Below, piece after piece: positions 1 through 7,094 of a stretch of 14,415 bases of DNA. The stretch is taken from assembly GCA_043749095.1 (NCBI GenBank), contig JAYVEB010000121.1, forward strand, positions 1 through 14,415, given 5' to 3'. Source of the DNA: PBB1 sp043749095 (lineage in GTDB: Bacteria > Pseudomonadota > Gammaproteobacteria > Burkholderiales > Burkholderiaceae_C). The first letter of the stretch is position 1; every line of letters begins with the position of its first letter. Both the position numbers and the translations under genes were made by a program. The notes beneath the pieces were generated by a model. That model had not been told where the DNA came from and did not search any database. It saw only the letters and a program-made list of their open reading frames with translations.

Positions 1-1
1 G

Positions 2-595
2 GTCAACGGCCAGCCGTTCGACGGCCCGACGCCTGCGACCGGCAAGGTCAGTTCGTTGACATTCGATTCGACCGGCGCACTGACCGCTCCGACCACGTCA
101 CCGACGATCAATGTCGTCGATCCGCGGGTGACGCCCGCGTCGACACTGTTCAGTGCCTTGCCGGTCAGTTTTTCCGGCAGCAGCCAGTACGCGTCCGGCT
201 TCACCGTCAGCAACCTCAAGCAGGACGGCTACGCCTCCGGCCAACTGACCGGCATCACCTTCGACGACTCGGGCGTCGTCAAGGCCACCTATTCCAACGG
301 CCGCACGCAGAACCTGTCGCAGCTGCAACTGGTCGACTTCAGCAACCTGCAGGGCCTGCAGCCGATGGGCGCGAACCTGTGGCGATCGACCTACGCCTCG
401 GGCGATCCCTCCAGCGGCGGGCCTCCCGGCACCGGCACCTATGGCGGGTTGCAGGCCGGTGCGCTGGAGGAATCCAACGTCGACCTGACCGGCGAGCTGG
501 TCAACCTGATCACCGCGCAGCGGCTGTACCAGGCGAATGCGAAGACCATTTCGACCCAGGACCAGGTGTTGCAGACGCTGGTGAATCTCCAGTGA
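2..595 (+). CDS. flgE: Flagellar hook protein FlgE, 3' part only (5' end outside window)
   Basis: The reading frame is open from the left edge, so the true start lies upstream; 197 C-terminal residues are visible. FlgE polymerises into the hook, the universal joint between rod and filament, after export by the flagellar type III system. The visible part holds the end of the outer hook domain and the conserved C-terminal helix. It includes the tract LQPMGANLWRSTYASGDP, the family pattern GALEESNVDLTGELVNLI, and a final coiled-coil-forming helix with AQRLYQANAKTI. The pattern SNVDL.xELVxxI is shared by rod and hook proteins. FlgE is preferred over FlgG because flgF and flgG follow in the standard order, 18 bp downstream. 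An in-frame TTG at position 56 is internal and not a start. Identity is very sure; nothing can be said about total length. Confidence 0.96.
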   Translation, partial: VNGQPFDGPTPATGKVSSLTFDSTGALTAPTTSPTINVVDPRVTPASTLFSALPVSFSGSSQYASGFTVSNLKQDGYASGQLTGITFDDSGVVKATYSNGRTQNLSQLQLVDFSNLQGLQPMGANLWRSTYASGDPSSGGPPGTGTYGGLQAGALEESNVDLTGELVNLITAQRLYQANAKTISTQDQVLQTLVNLQ

Positions 596-601
596 TGATT
601 T

Positions 602-607
602 GAGGAG
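602..607 (+). promoter_or_regulatory. Shine-Dalgarno of flgF
   Basis: GAGGAG lies 6 bp before the ATG at 614, in the 18-bp gap after the flgE stop. It fixes the flgF start at 614 and suggests independent ribosome loading rather than coupling to flgE. Confidence 0.7.
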
Positions 608-613
608 CTGGCG

Positions 614-1342
614 ATGGACCGCATGATCTACCTGTCGATGTCGGGCGCCAAGGCCACGCTGCAGCGTCAGGACGTGCTCGCCAACAACCTGGCGAACGTG
701 TCGACCAACGGCTTTCGCGCCGAACTGCAGGCCTTTCGGGCCGTGCCGGTGCAAGGCAGCGGTGCCAGCACCCGGGTCTACTCGCTGGAGTCGACGCCCG
801 GCTACGACGCCACACCGGGCCCGGTGTCCGCCACCGGTCGCAACCTCGACGTCGCAGTGCAGGGCAACGCCTGGCTGGCCGTGCAGGCGCTGGATGGCAC
901 CGAGGCCTACACCCGCGGTGGCTCGCTCGATGTATCTGCCGACGGTACGCTGACCACGCGCAGTGGCCTCAGCGTGGTCGGTGACGGCGGGCCGATCCAG
1001 GTGCCGGTGAACAGCGAGGTGTCGATTGCCGGCGACGGCACCATCAGCGCGCGCACCGGCAACCAGCCTCCGCAGGCCGTCGGCCGGCTGAAGCTGGTGA
1101 CGCCCGAAGCGCCGCTGATCCGCGGTGAAGACGGCCTGTTTCGTGGCGCCGATGGCAGCGACCTGACGGCCAATGCCACGGCCCGCGTGCAGGACGGCGC
1201 GCTGGAAGGCTCGAACGTCAGCCCGGTCGAGACGATGGTGGCGATGATTTCCGCCGCCCGCCAGTTCGAGGCGCAGATGAGATTGATGCAGACCGCCAAG
1301 GAAAACGAGAGCTCTGCCGCGCAGCTGCTCACGATGAACTGA
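614..1342 (+). CDS. flgF: Flagellar proximal rod protein FlgF
   Basis: FlgF is one of the rod proteins that form the drive shaft through the periplasm. At 242 residues it has the usual family length. The N-terminal flagellar-rod motif is clear: LANNLANVSTNGFRAE at residues 23-38. The middle contains the GxxLDVAVQGNAWLAVQ segment typical of FlgF/FlgG/FlgE, with EAYTRGGSLDVSADGTL. The C-terminal helix begins with GALEGSNVSPVETMVAMI and ends in the heptad-rich QFEAQMRLMQTAKE. It is distinguished from FlgG by the start MDRMIYLSMSGAK and by lacking the FlgG signature QGxLQQTTNPLDVA. The ATG follows a good ribosome site. The downstream gap to flgG is 45 bp with no clear internal signal. No anomalies seen. 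Confidence 0.96.
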   Translation: MDRMIYLSMSGAKATLQRQDVLANNLANVSTNGFRAELQAFRAVPVQGSGASTRVYSLESTPGYDATPGPVSATGRNLDVAVQGNAWLAVQALDGTEAYTRGGSLDVSADGTLTTRSGLSVVGDGGPIQVPVNSEVSIAGDGTISARTGNQPPQAVGRLKLVTPEAPLIRGEDGLFRGADGSDLTANATARVQDGALEGSNVSPVETMVAMISAARQFEAQMRLMQTAKENESSAAQLLTMN

Positions 1343-1387
1343 GCGCCACTGCGCGCCGCTAGCAACCCCTGACCCAGGACCCTCACC

Positions 1388-2170
1388 ATGATTCGTTCGC
1401 TGTGGATCGCCAAAACCGGCATGGAAGCGCAACAGACGCAGCTCGATGCCATCTCCAACAACCTCGCCAACGTCTCGACCAACGGCTACAAGAAGTCGCA
1501 CGCGGTGTTCGAAGACCTGATGTACCAGAACCTGCGTCAGGCGGGCGGCAACAGCAGCGAGCAGACGACCTTGCCGACCGGCCTGCAACTGGGGCTGGGC
1601 ACCCGGGCCGTGGCCACCGCTCGCAGCTTCGCGCAGGGCAGCTTGCAGCAGACCACCAACCCGCTTGATGTGGCGGTGAAGGGCAACGGTTTCTTCGAGA
1701 TCCAGCTGCCTGACGGCACCACCGGCTACACGCGTGATGGCTCGTTCCAGGTCAGCGCGCAAGGTCAGTTGGTGACCAACAACGGCTACACCGTGAATCC
1801 GGGCATCACCATCCCGACCAATGCGCAAAGCGTGACCATCGGTGCCGACGGCACAGTGAGCGTCGCGCTGCCGGGGCAGGCGCTGCCGCAGACCATCGGC
1901 CAGCTCCAGCTGGCGAGCTTCGTGAATCCGGCCGGCCTGGAACCCAAGGGCCAGAACCTCTACGCCGAAACAGCCGCCTCCGGCACGCCGAACGCCGCCG
2001 CACCGGGCACCAACGGCATGGGACAGCTTCAGCAGGGTTTCGTCGAAACCTCCAACGTCAACGTGGTCGAAGAGTTGGTCTCGATGATCCAGACGCAGCG
2101 TGCCTACGAACTGAATTCGAAGGCGATCAGCACCTCGGATCAGATGCTGCAAAAACTGGGGCAGCTGTGA
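1388..2170 (+). CDS. flgG: Flagellar distal rod protein FlgG
   Basis: FlgG builds the distal rod that passes through the P and L rings and joins the hook. The 260-residue protein matches the family length exactly. N-terminal signature: ISNNLANVSTNGYKKS. The FlgG-specific tract follows, with LGTRAVATARSFAQGSLQQ and then TTNPLDVAVKGNGFFEI. The C-terminal helix carries GFVETSNVNVVEELVSMI and QRAYELNSKAI. At DNA level the NNLANVSTNG segment is nearly the same as the one in flgF, reflecting paralogy within the operon. The ATG at 1388 has only a modest ribosome site (AGGA, 1376-1379). Its stop codon TGA (2168-2170) shares its last base with the ATG of flgH, which points to translational coupling of rod and L-ring synthesis. 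Confidence 0.97.
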   Translation: MIRSLWIAKTGMEAQQTQLDAISNNLANVSTNGYKKSHAVFEDLMYQNLRQAGGNSSEQTTLPTGLQLGLGTRAVATARSFAQGSLQQTTNPLDVAVKGNGFFEIQLPDGTTGYTRDGSFQVSAQGQLVTNNGYTVNPGITIPTNAQSVTIGADGTVSVALPGQALPQTIGQLQLASFVNPAGLEPKGQNLYAETAASGTPNAAAPGTNGMGQLQQGFVETSNVNVVEELVSMIQTQRAYELNSKAISTSDQMLQKLGQL

Positions 2171-2865
2171 TGAGACTGCCAGCCTGCCTGCGTCGCCTCG
2201 GTGACGTCGCTGCCGCACTTGCGCTGGTCAGCCTTTGTGGCTGCGAAGCGCTCGGGCTCAGTCATTCGGTCGACGTGGCGATGCCGACGCATGCCGCTCC
2301 GCTGCCAGACACCACGCCGCCCGTCGTCAATGGATCGATCTTTCAGGCGTCGCAGTACCGGCCACTGTTTGAGGATCACCGTGCCCGCCTGGTCGGCGAC
2401 ACCATCACGGTGCAGATCATCGAGAAGGTCTCGGCCACGCAGAAGAGCACCAGCACGATAGACAAGTCCGGCAAGGTCAGTGCCGGCCTCAGCGCGGTGC
2501 CGTTTCTGCCCGCCAGTCTGCTCAGCCGCACGAACGCCAGTGGCAGTTCGGGCAACACGTTCGCAGGCAAGGGCAGCACCGAAAACACCAACGACTTTTC
2601 CGGCGTGATCACGGCAACCGTCACCGGCGTGCTGCCCAATGGGCATCTGCTGATCTCCGGCGAGAAGCAGATCGGTGTCAATGACAACATCGATGTCCTG
2701 CGGTTCTCCGGACAGGTCGATCCCCGGTCGATCCAGCCCGGCAATTCGGTGGCATCGGCGCAGATCGCCAACGTCCGCCTCGAGCACAAGGGCCGAGGCG
2801 CCCAGGCCGATGCCCAGATAATTGGCTGGCTAGCACGGTTCTTTTTGAGCGTTATGGCGATTTAG
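2170..2865 (+). CDS. flgH: Flagellar L-ring protein FlgH (outer-membrane lipoprotein)
   Basis: FlgH forms the ring around the rod in the outer membrane. The 231-residue product starts with a basic, then hydrophobic signal peptide ending in a lipobox LCGC, so Cys25 is the expected lipidated residue after signal peptidase II cleavage. Family tracts include SIFQASQYRPLFEDHRARLVGD (given here as SIFQASQ...RPLFEDHRA), VGDTITVQIIEK, the Ser/Thr/Gly-rich middle, NGHLLISGEKQIGVN and the end IIGWLARFFL. A GTG at 2167 lies in frame just before the ATG at 2170; the ATG was chosen because it gives the classic TGATG overlap with the flgG stop. A 40-bp gap separates it from flgI. No unusual features apart from a second cysteine (Cys23) two residues before the lipidation site. 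Confidence 0.96.
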   Translation: MRLPACLRRLGDVAAALALVSLCGCEALGLSHSVDVAMPTHAAPLPDTTPPVVNGSIFQASQYRPLFEDHRARLVGDTITVQIIEKVSATQKSTSTIDKSGKVSAGLSAVPFLPASLLSRTNASGSSGNTFAGKGSTENTNDFSGVITATVTGVLPNGHLLISGEKQIGVNDNIDVLRFSGQVDPRSIQPGNSVASAQIANVRLEHKGRGAQADAQIIGWLARFFLSVMAI

Positions 2866-2888
2866 GTTTGCGCAGAATCGGAAGCATC

Positions 2889-2894
2889 AAGGGG
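2889..2894 (+). promoter_or_regulatory. Shine-Dalgarno deciding the flgI start
   Basis: AAGGGG lies 11 bp before the ATG at 2906. An alternative in-frame GTG at 2894 would start inside this ribosome site, so the ATG is the better start. Confidence 0.6.
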
Positions 2895-2905
2895 TGCATC
2901 CGGAC

Positions 2906-4036
2906 ATGAACAGAAGCAAAAGACGGTGGTGTGCGGTGCTCTGGATGGTCTGCGCCATCGCTGGCAGCACCATCGGGTGGGCTGAACCTGCCCGCGCCGC
3001 CCGCCTGAAGGAAGTCGCCTCGGTGCAGGGCGTGCGCAGCAACTCGCTGATCGGCTACGGCCTGGTGGTCGGGCTCGACGGCACCGGCGACCAGACCACC
3101 TCGGCGCCGTTCACCACCCAAAGCCTTGCCTCCCTGCTGCAGCAGCTGGGCGTGACGATCCCGGCGGGCACCAGCATCCAGCTGAAAAACGTGGCGGCGG
3201 TGATGGTCACCGCGCAACTGCCAGCATTCGCGCAACCCGGTCAGACCATCGACGTCAACGTGTCGTCGCTCGCCAATGCCAAGAGCCTGCGCGGCGGCAT
3301 GCTGATTTCCACCCCGCTGAAAGGGGCTGACGGGCAGATCTATGCCATGGCGCAGGGCAACCTGATCGTCGGCGGTGCCGGCGCCGCCGCAGGCGGCTCC
3401 AAGGTGCAGATCAACCACTTGAGCGCCGGGCGTGTCCCCGAAGGCGCCACCGTCGAGCGCGCGGTGCCGACACCGTTGAACATGGGCAACGGCCTGCAAC
3501 TCGATCTGCATGCCGACGACTACAACACCGCGCGTGAAGTCGCCCGTGTCATCAACACCCGTATGGGCGCCGGGATCGCCCAGGCGATCGACGGCCGCCG
3601 GGTGCATGTGCGCATGCCCGAGTCGTCCGATGAGCGCGTGTCGTTCATGGCCGAGATCGAGAACCTGAACATCAATCTGGCGGCACCGGCGGCCCGCGTG
3701 ATCATCAATGCGCGCACCGGTTCGGTCGTGGTCAACGAGTCGGTCACCTTGTCACCGTGTGCCATCGCGCACGGCAACCTGTCGGTGACGATCAACACCA
3801 CACCGCTGGTCAGCCAGCCCAATGCCTTCGCCCAGGGGCAGACGGTGCAGGCCGAGAAGAGCGACATCACCATCCGTCAGGAGCCGGGCTCACTGATCGC
3901 GCTGCCTGCGGGCGCCAAGCTGGCCGATGTGGTGAAGGCCTTGAATTCGCTGGGTGCGACGCCGCAAGACCTGCTGGCGATCCTGCAGGCGATGAAATCG
4001 GCCGGTTCTCTGAACGCTGAGCTCGAGGTGATCTGA
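2906..4036 (+). CDS. flgI: Flagellar P-ring protein FlgI
   Basis: FlgI assembles the periplasmic ring around the distal rod at the peptidoglycan layer. Starting at the ATG at 2906 gives 376 residues, normal for the family. A basic start (MNRSKRRW) and hydrophobic segment form a signal peptide with a likely cut after the AEPARA region, before ARLKEVASVQGVRSNSLIGY. Further hallmarks are YGLVVGLDGTGDQT, LQLKNVAAVMVTA-like SIQLKNVAAVMVTAQLP, SLRGGMLISTPLKGADGQ, YAMAQGNLIVGG, VINTRMG, AHGNLSVTI and the C-terminal LNSLGATPQDLLAILQAMK. The mature protein has a single cysteine (Cys285, in LSPCAIAHG), so the intramolecular disulfide described for enteric FlgI is not possible. Its stop overlaps the flgJ ATG by 1 bp (TGATG). 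Confidence 0.97.
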   Translation: MNRSKRRWCAVLWMVCAIAGSTIGWAEPARAARLKEVASVQGVRSNSLIGYGLVVGLDGTGDQTTSAPFTTQSLASLLQQLGVTIPAGTSIQLKNVAAVMVTAQLPAFAQPGQTIDVNVSSLANAKSLRGGMLISTPLKGADGQIYAMAQGNLIVGGAGAAAGGSKVQINHLSAGRVPEGATVERAVPTPLNMGNGLQLDLHADDYNTAREVARVINTRMGAGIAQAIDGRRVHVRMPESSDERVSFMAEIENLNINLAAPAARVIINARTGSVVVNESVTLSPCAIAHGNLSVTINTTPLVSQPNAFAQGQTVQAEKSDITIRQEPGSLIALPAGAKLADVVKALNSLGATPQDLLAILQAMKSAGSLNAELEVI

Positions 4037-4971
4037 TGAACCTGCAGTCGCCGTCGATGCTGACCGGAACGTTGCCCCCTGCGGCCACTGACACGGCCGC
4101 CACGGCCGCCGATGCGCGGGCCTTGGCGGCGTTGCGCAACGGTGCGATACGCGACCCGAAGGCGGCCATCAAGGAAACGGCCAAGCAGTTCGAGACGCTG
4201 TTCATGCAGCAGCTGTTGAAGGGCATGCGCGATGCACAGTCTGCGTTGTCCGCCGGCATGCTGACCAATCAGGGCACACAGATGGGCACCGAGATGCTCG
4301 ATGCTGAATATGCCAAGAAGATGAGCGGTGCGCCGGGCGGGCTGGCCGACGTGATCGCGCGCCAGCTCGAACGGCAGCTCGGCAGGGTGACGCCGCCTGC
4401 GGCTGCAACGGCAGGCACCACACCAAGCAGCGCGCTCGGCACCGCGACCCCTGCCATCGGACTGAAGTCGTCGGCGGCGACCCACCGCCAGCTCGATTTC
4501 GTACAGCGCCACACCGAAGCCGCCCGTGCGGCCGAAGCCCAGACCGGCATCCCTGCCAGTTTCATGGTCGCGCAGGCGGCGCACGAATCCGGCTGGGGCC
4601 GGCATGAGATCAAGAACGCCGACGGATCGACCTCGTTCAATGTGTTCGGCATCAAGGCCGGTCCTGGCTGGAATGGCCGTGTGGCCGAGGTGACGACCAC
4701 CGAGGTCATCGATGGCACCGCCCGCAAGGTGACGGCCAGGTTCCGCGCCTACGCCTCGTACGAAGACTCCTTCAGCGACTATGCCAAGCTGATGAAGGAC
4801 AGCCCGCGCTACAGCCGGGTGGTGGCCGACGCCAGCGCCGGTGCCATGGGCGCCGCTGGCTTTGCGCAAGGGCTGCGACGCGCAGGCTACGCGACCGACC
4901 CGGCCTACGCCGACAAATTGACACAAGTCATCAACACCACGCTGCGCCTGCAGCGGGTGATGACGACCTGA
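4036..4971 (+). CDS. flgJ: Flagellar rod scaffold and peptidoglycan hydrolase FlgJ (two-domain type)
   Basis: FlgJ caps the growing rod and opens the peptidoglycan layer for it. The 311-residue protein has both domains. The N-terminal rod scaffold covers about residues 36-115, with ETAKQFETLFMQQLLKGMRD at 47-66 and the helix MLDAEYAKKM. An Ala/Thr/Pro-rich linker spans about 118-142. The C-terminal glucosaminidase-type domain (glycoside hydrolase family 73) runs from about 150, with QAAHESGWGRHEI around residues 180-192 and FNVFGIKAG after it. Glu184 in HESGW is the probable catalytic acid; Glu223 and Asp248 fall at the positions reported as functionally important in Salmonella FlgJ, though this relies on counting rather than an alignment. 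Two-domain FlgJ is typical of beta- and gammaproteobacteria. GAGGT at 4025-4029 precedes the ATG, which overlaps the flgI stop. Confidence 0.96.
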   Translation: MNLQSPSMLTGTLPPAATDTAATAADARALAALRNGAIRDPKAAIKETAKQFETLFMQQLLKGMRDAQSALSAGMLTNQGTQMGTEMLDAEYAKKMSGAPGGLADVIARQLERQLGRVTPPAAATAGTTPSSALGTATPAIGLKSSAATHRQLDFVQRHTEAARAAEAQTGIPASFMVAQAAHESGWGRHEIKNADGSTSFNVFGIKAGPGWNGRVAEVTTTEVIDGTARKVTARFRAYASYEDSFSDYAKLMKDSPRYSRVVADASAGAMGAAGFAQGLRRAGYATDPAYADKLTQVINTTLRLQRVMTT

Positions 4972-4986
4972 CACCACAGCTGCCTC

Positions 4987-4992
4987 AGAGGA
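4987..4992 (+). promoter_or_regulatory. Shine-Dalgarno of flgK
   Basis: AGAGGA lies 10 bp before the ATG at 5003, inside the 31-bp gap after flgJ. It supports that start for flgK. Confidence 0.65.
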
Positions 4993-5002
4993 TAGCCACA
5001 CC

Positions 5003-7042
5003 ATGGGAACTGGAGCACTGACGTCGCTGGGCACGCGGGCCCTGGGCGCTGCCTTTGCCCAGTTGCAGACCACCGGCAACAACATTGCCAACGTCAACAC
5101 GCGCGGCTACTCGCGGCAGGAAGTCGAGCTGGCCGCATCCAACGGCCAGTTCACCGGCGCCGGTTTCTTCGGCCGGGGCGTCGATGTGACGACAGTCACC
5201 CGCGCGCACGATGATTTCCTGACCCAGCAGGCGGCCTTGGCGCGCTCGCAGGCGGCCGGCGACAGCGCACGCAGCGACCAGCTCACGCAGCTCGAAAAAG
5301 TGTTCGGCATCGGCAAAGCCGGGCTGGGCCATTCGGCCACGCAGTTTTTCAACGCGTTCACCGACGTGTCGACCAAGCCGCAGGATGAGACGGCCCGCCA
5401 GGTCGTGCTGGCACGGGCTGGCGATCTGGCGTCGCGTTTCAACGCGGCAGCGCAGCAGATCGACACGCTGCAGGCCGGTGTGACCCAGCAAATTCAGGTG
5501 TCGGTGGCATCGGTCAACAGCCTGACAGATCAGATCGCGGCGCTGAACAAACGCATCGTTGACGCGCGCGGCCTGGGCCAGCCACCGAACGACCTGCTCG
5601 ACAAGCGCGACACGGCGATCAACGACCTCAGTCAGTACCTGCAGGTCTCCACCGTCCCTGCCGAAGATGGGTCGTTGTCGGTGTTCCTGGGCGGCGGGCA
5701 ATCTCTCGTGGTCAGCGCGCAGACCACGAAAGTGGTCCCGATGACCGACCCCTACGACGCCACCCGGGCGGTGATCGGTGTTGCGGGACAGAACGGAAAC
5801 CGGCAGTTGCCCGACTCGTTGCTCTCGTCCGGCTCGATCTCCGGCTTGCTGCGTTTTCAGAACAGCGACCTGACAGATGCCCGCAACCAGCTCGGCCAAC
5901 TGGCGCTGGGCATCGGGCAACAGGTCAACGAGCAGCAGTCGCAGGGTCTCGATCTGCTGGGGCAGCCCGGCGCGGCGATCTTCCGCTTCGGCGATGTGTC
6001 CGGTGCGCCGGTGGTCGCCGGTCGCTCGCTGGCGAGCAACACCGGCAGCGGCAGCATCTCGTTGACGTTGCAATCACCATCTGCGCTCGCGGCGGCAAAG
6101 GTCAGCAGCGTGCAGGCCAGCGACTACGAGGTGCAGGCCGACGGCGTTGGTGGCTTCCAGCTCTACCGGCTCAGCGGCGGCGTGCCCGACCCCTCCTACG
6201 CGCCGCGTGCGGTGGCCAACGGCGACGTTGTCGACGGCTTCCAGATCAACATCAGCGGCACGGCGGCAGCCGGCGACCGTTTCCTGCTGCAGCCCGCGGG
6301 CAGTGCTGCGCGCGAACTGCGGATCGACATGAGCAGCCCGAAGCTGATCGCAGCGGCGTCGCCTTTGAGCGTGACCGCTGACAGTTCGAACAGAGGCACC
6401 GGCAGCGTGCTGACCTTGGCCGCCGACAGCTTCGGCTCCGGCAGCCACCCCAATCTGCCAGCGACGCTGCGATTCCAGGTCACCGCGACGCCGGGTCAAT
6501 ACACCTACACCTGGACCGATGCTTCGGGCACCAGTCCACCCGCCACTTGGCAGCCGAGCCAGCCGATCGATTATCCGGGCACAACGGCCAGCAATGGCTT
6601 CAAGCTGAACATCACCGGCGTTCCGGTGGCCGCCGATCCGTCGGCAACGCCTGCCGTGGTCGGCGACAGCTTCACCGTTGGCCGCAACAACTATCCGCTG
6701 TCGGACAACCGCAACGCCAACGGCCTGCTGTCGCTGCGTGATGCGTCCCTGGTCGGTGCGGTCTGGAATGGCGGCACGCTGCAACCGGGCGCCAGCGTCA
6801 CCGATGCCTATGCCAACGTCATCGCCAACGTCGGTGTGCGGGTGCAGAGCGCGAAGGCCGCCTCCGACCTGTCGTCATCGGTGTCCGACCAGGCCAACAA
6901 GGACCTGGCCAGCAAGTCCGGGGTCAACCTGGACGAAGAAGCCGCGCGCCTGATCCAGTACCAGCAAAGCTACCAGGCCGCCGCCAAGATGCTGCAGGTG
7001 GCGCAGTCGATCTTCGATTCCCTGCTGCAGCTCGCACGCTGA
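5003..7042 (+). CDS. flgK: Flagellar hook-filament junction protein FlgK (HAP1)
   Basis: FlgK forms the first junction layer between hook and filament and is exported by the flagellar secretion apparatus. The N-terminal D0/D1 helices are clear (GALTSLGTRALGAAFAQL; NNIANVNTRGYSRQE at 26-40), followed by DFLTQQAALARSQ and LLDKRDTAINDLSQYLQV. The C-terminal signature GVNLDEEAARLIQYQQSYQA begins near residue 640 and the end is a long helix, SIFDSLLQLA. At 679 residues it is well over 100 residues longer than the enterobacterial protein. The extra length lies in the central outer domains (about 330-600), rich in Ser, Thr, Gly and Ala, which contain two copies of a GD-x-F motif (residues 424-427 and 554-557). 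Central domains are the normally variable, solvent-exposed part. Identity is secure from both termini and from the neighbouring flgL. Confidence 0.96.
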   Translation: MGTGALTSLGTRALGAAFAQLQTTGNNIANVNTRGYSRQEVELAASNGQFTGAGFFGRGVDVTTVTRAHDDFLTQQAALARSQAAGDSARSDQLTQLEKVFGIGKAGLGHSATQFFNAFTDVSTKPQDETARQVVLARAGDLASRFNAAAQQIDTLQAGVTQQIQVSVASVNSLTDQIAALNKRIVDARGLGQPPNDLLDKRDTAINDLSQYLQVSTVPAEDGSLSVFLGGGQSLVVSAQTTKVVPMTDPYDATRAVIGVAGQNGNRQLPDSLLSSGSISGLLRFQNSDLTDARNQLGQLALGIGQQVNEQQSQGLDLLGQPGAAIFRFGDVSGAPVVAGRSLASNTGSGSISLTLQSPSALAAAKVSSVQASDYEVQADGVGGFQLYRLSGGVPDPSYAPRAVANGDVVDGFQINISGTAAAGDRFLLQPAGSAARELRIDMSSPKLIAAASPLSVTADSSNRGTGSVLTLAADSFGSGSHPNLPATLRFQVTATPGQYTYTWTDASGTSPPATWQPSQPIDYPGTTASNGFKLNITGVPVAADPSATPAVVGDSFTVGRNNYPLSDNRNANGLLSLRDASLVGAVWNGGTLQPGASVTDAYANVIANVGVRVQSAKAASDLSSSVSDQANKDLASKSGVNLDEEAARLIQYQQSYQAAAKMLQVAQSIFDSLLQLAR

Positions 7043-7082
7043 GTCGGTGTAGTTCCAGGGCTGACCTTCAATTCCTATCGAT

Positions 7083-7092
7083 CGAGATCTCG
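7083..7092 (+). repeat. Perfect palindrome just before flgL
   Basis: CGAGATCTCG is a perfect 10-bp palindrome ending two bases before the flgL ATG. It overlaps the only ribosome-site-like bases (GAGA, 7084-7087) and adjoins two further short palindromes, ATCGAT (7077-7082) and CGATCG (7079-7084). It could be a protein site or a structure affecting initiation, or chance. Confidence 0.4.
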
Positions 7093-7094
7093 TC

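Noticed and set aside
682..1485. Near-identical DNA in flgF (682-711) and flgG (1456-1485)
   Set aside because: It encodes the conserved NNLANVSTNG motif of the rod protein family and reflects ordinary paralogy, not a mobile or regulatory repeat.
98..2218. A 706-codon open frame on the - strand across flgE, flgF and flgG
   Set aside because: It lies antisense to three unmistakable flagellar genes, is rich in His, Arg, Gly and Gln as expected for a high-GC shadow, and shows no domain pattern.
4960..5002. Sigma-28 promoter before flgK
   Set aside because: Only a partial -10 match (GAGGATAG) exists, overlapping the ribosome site, with no -35 match at 11 bp.
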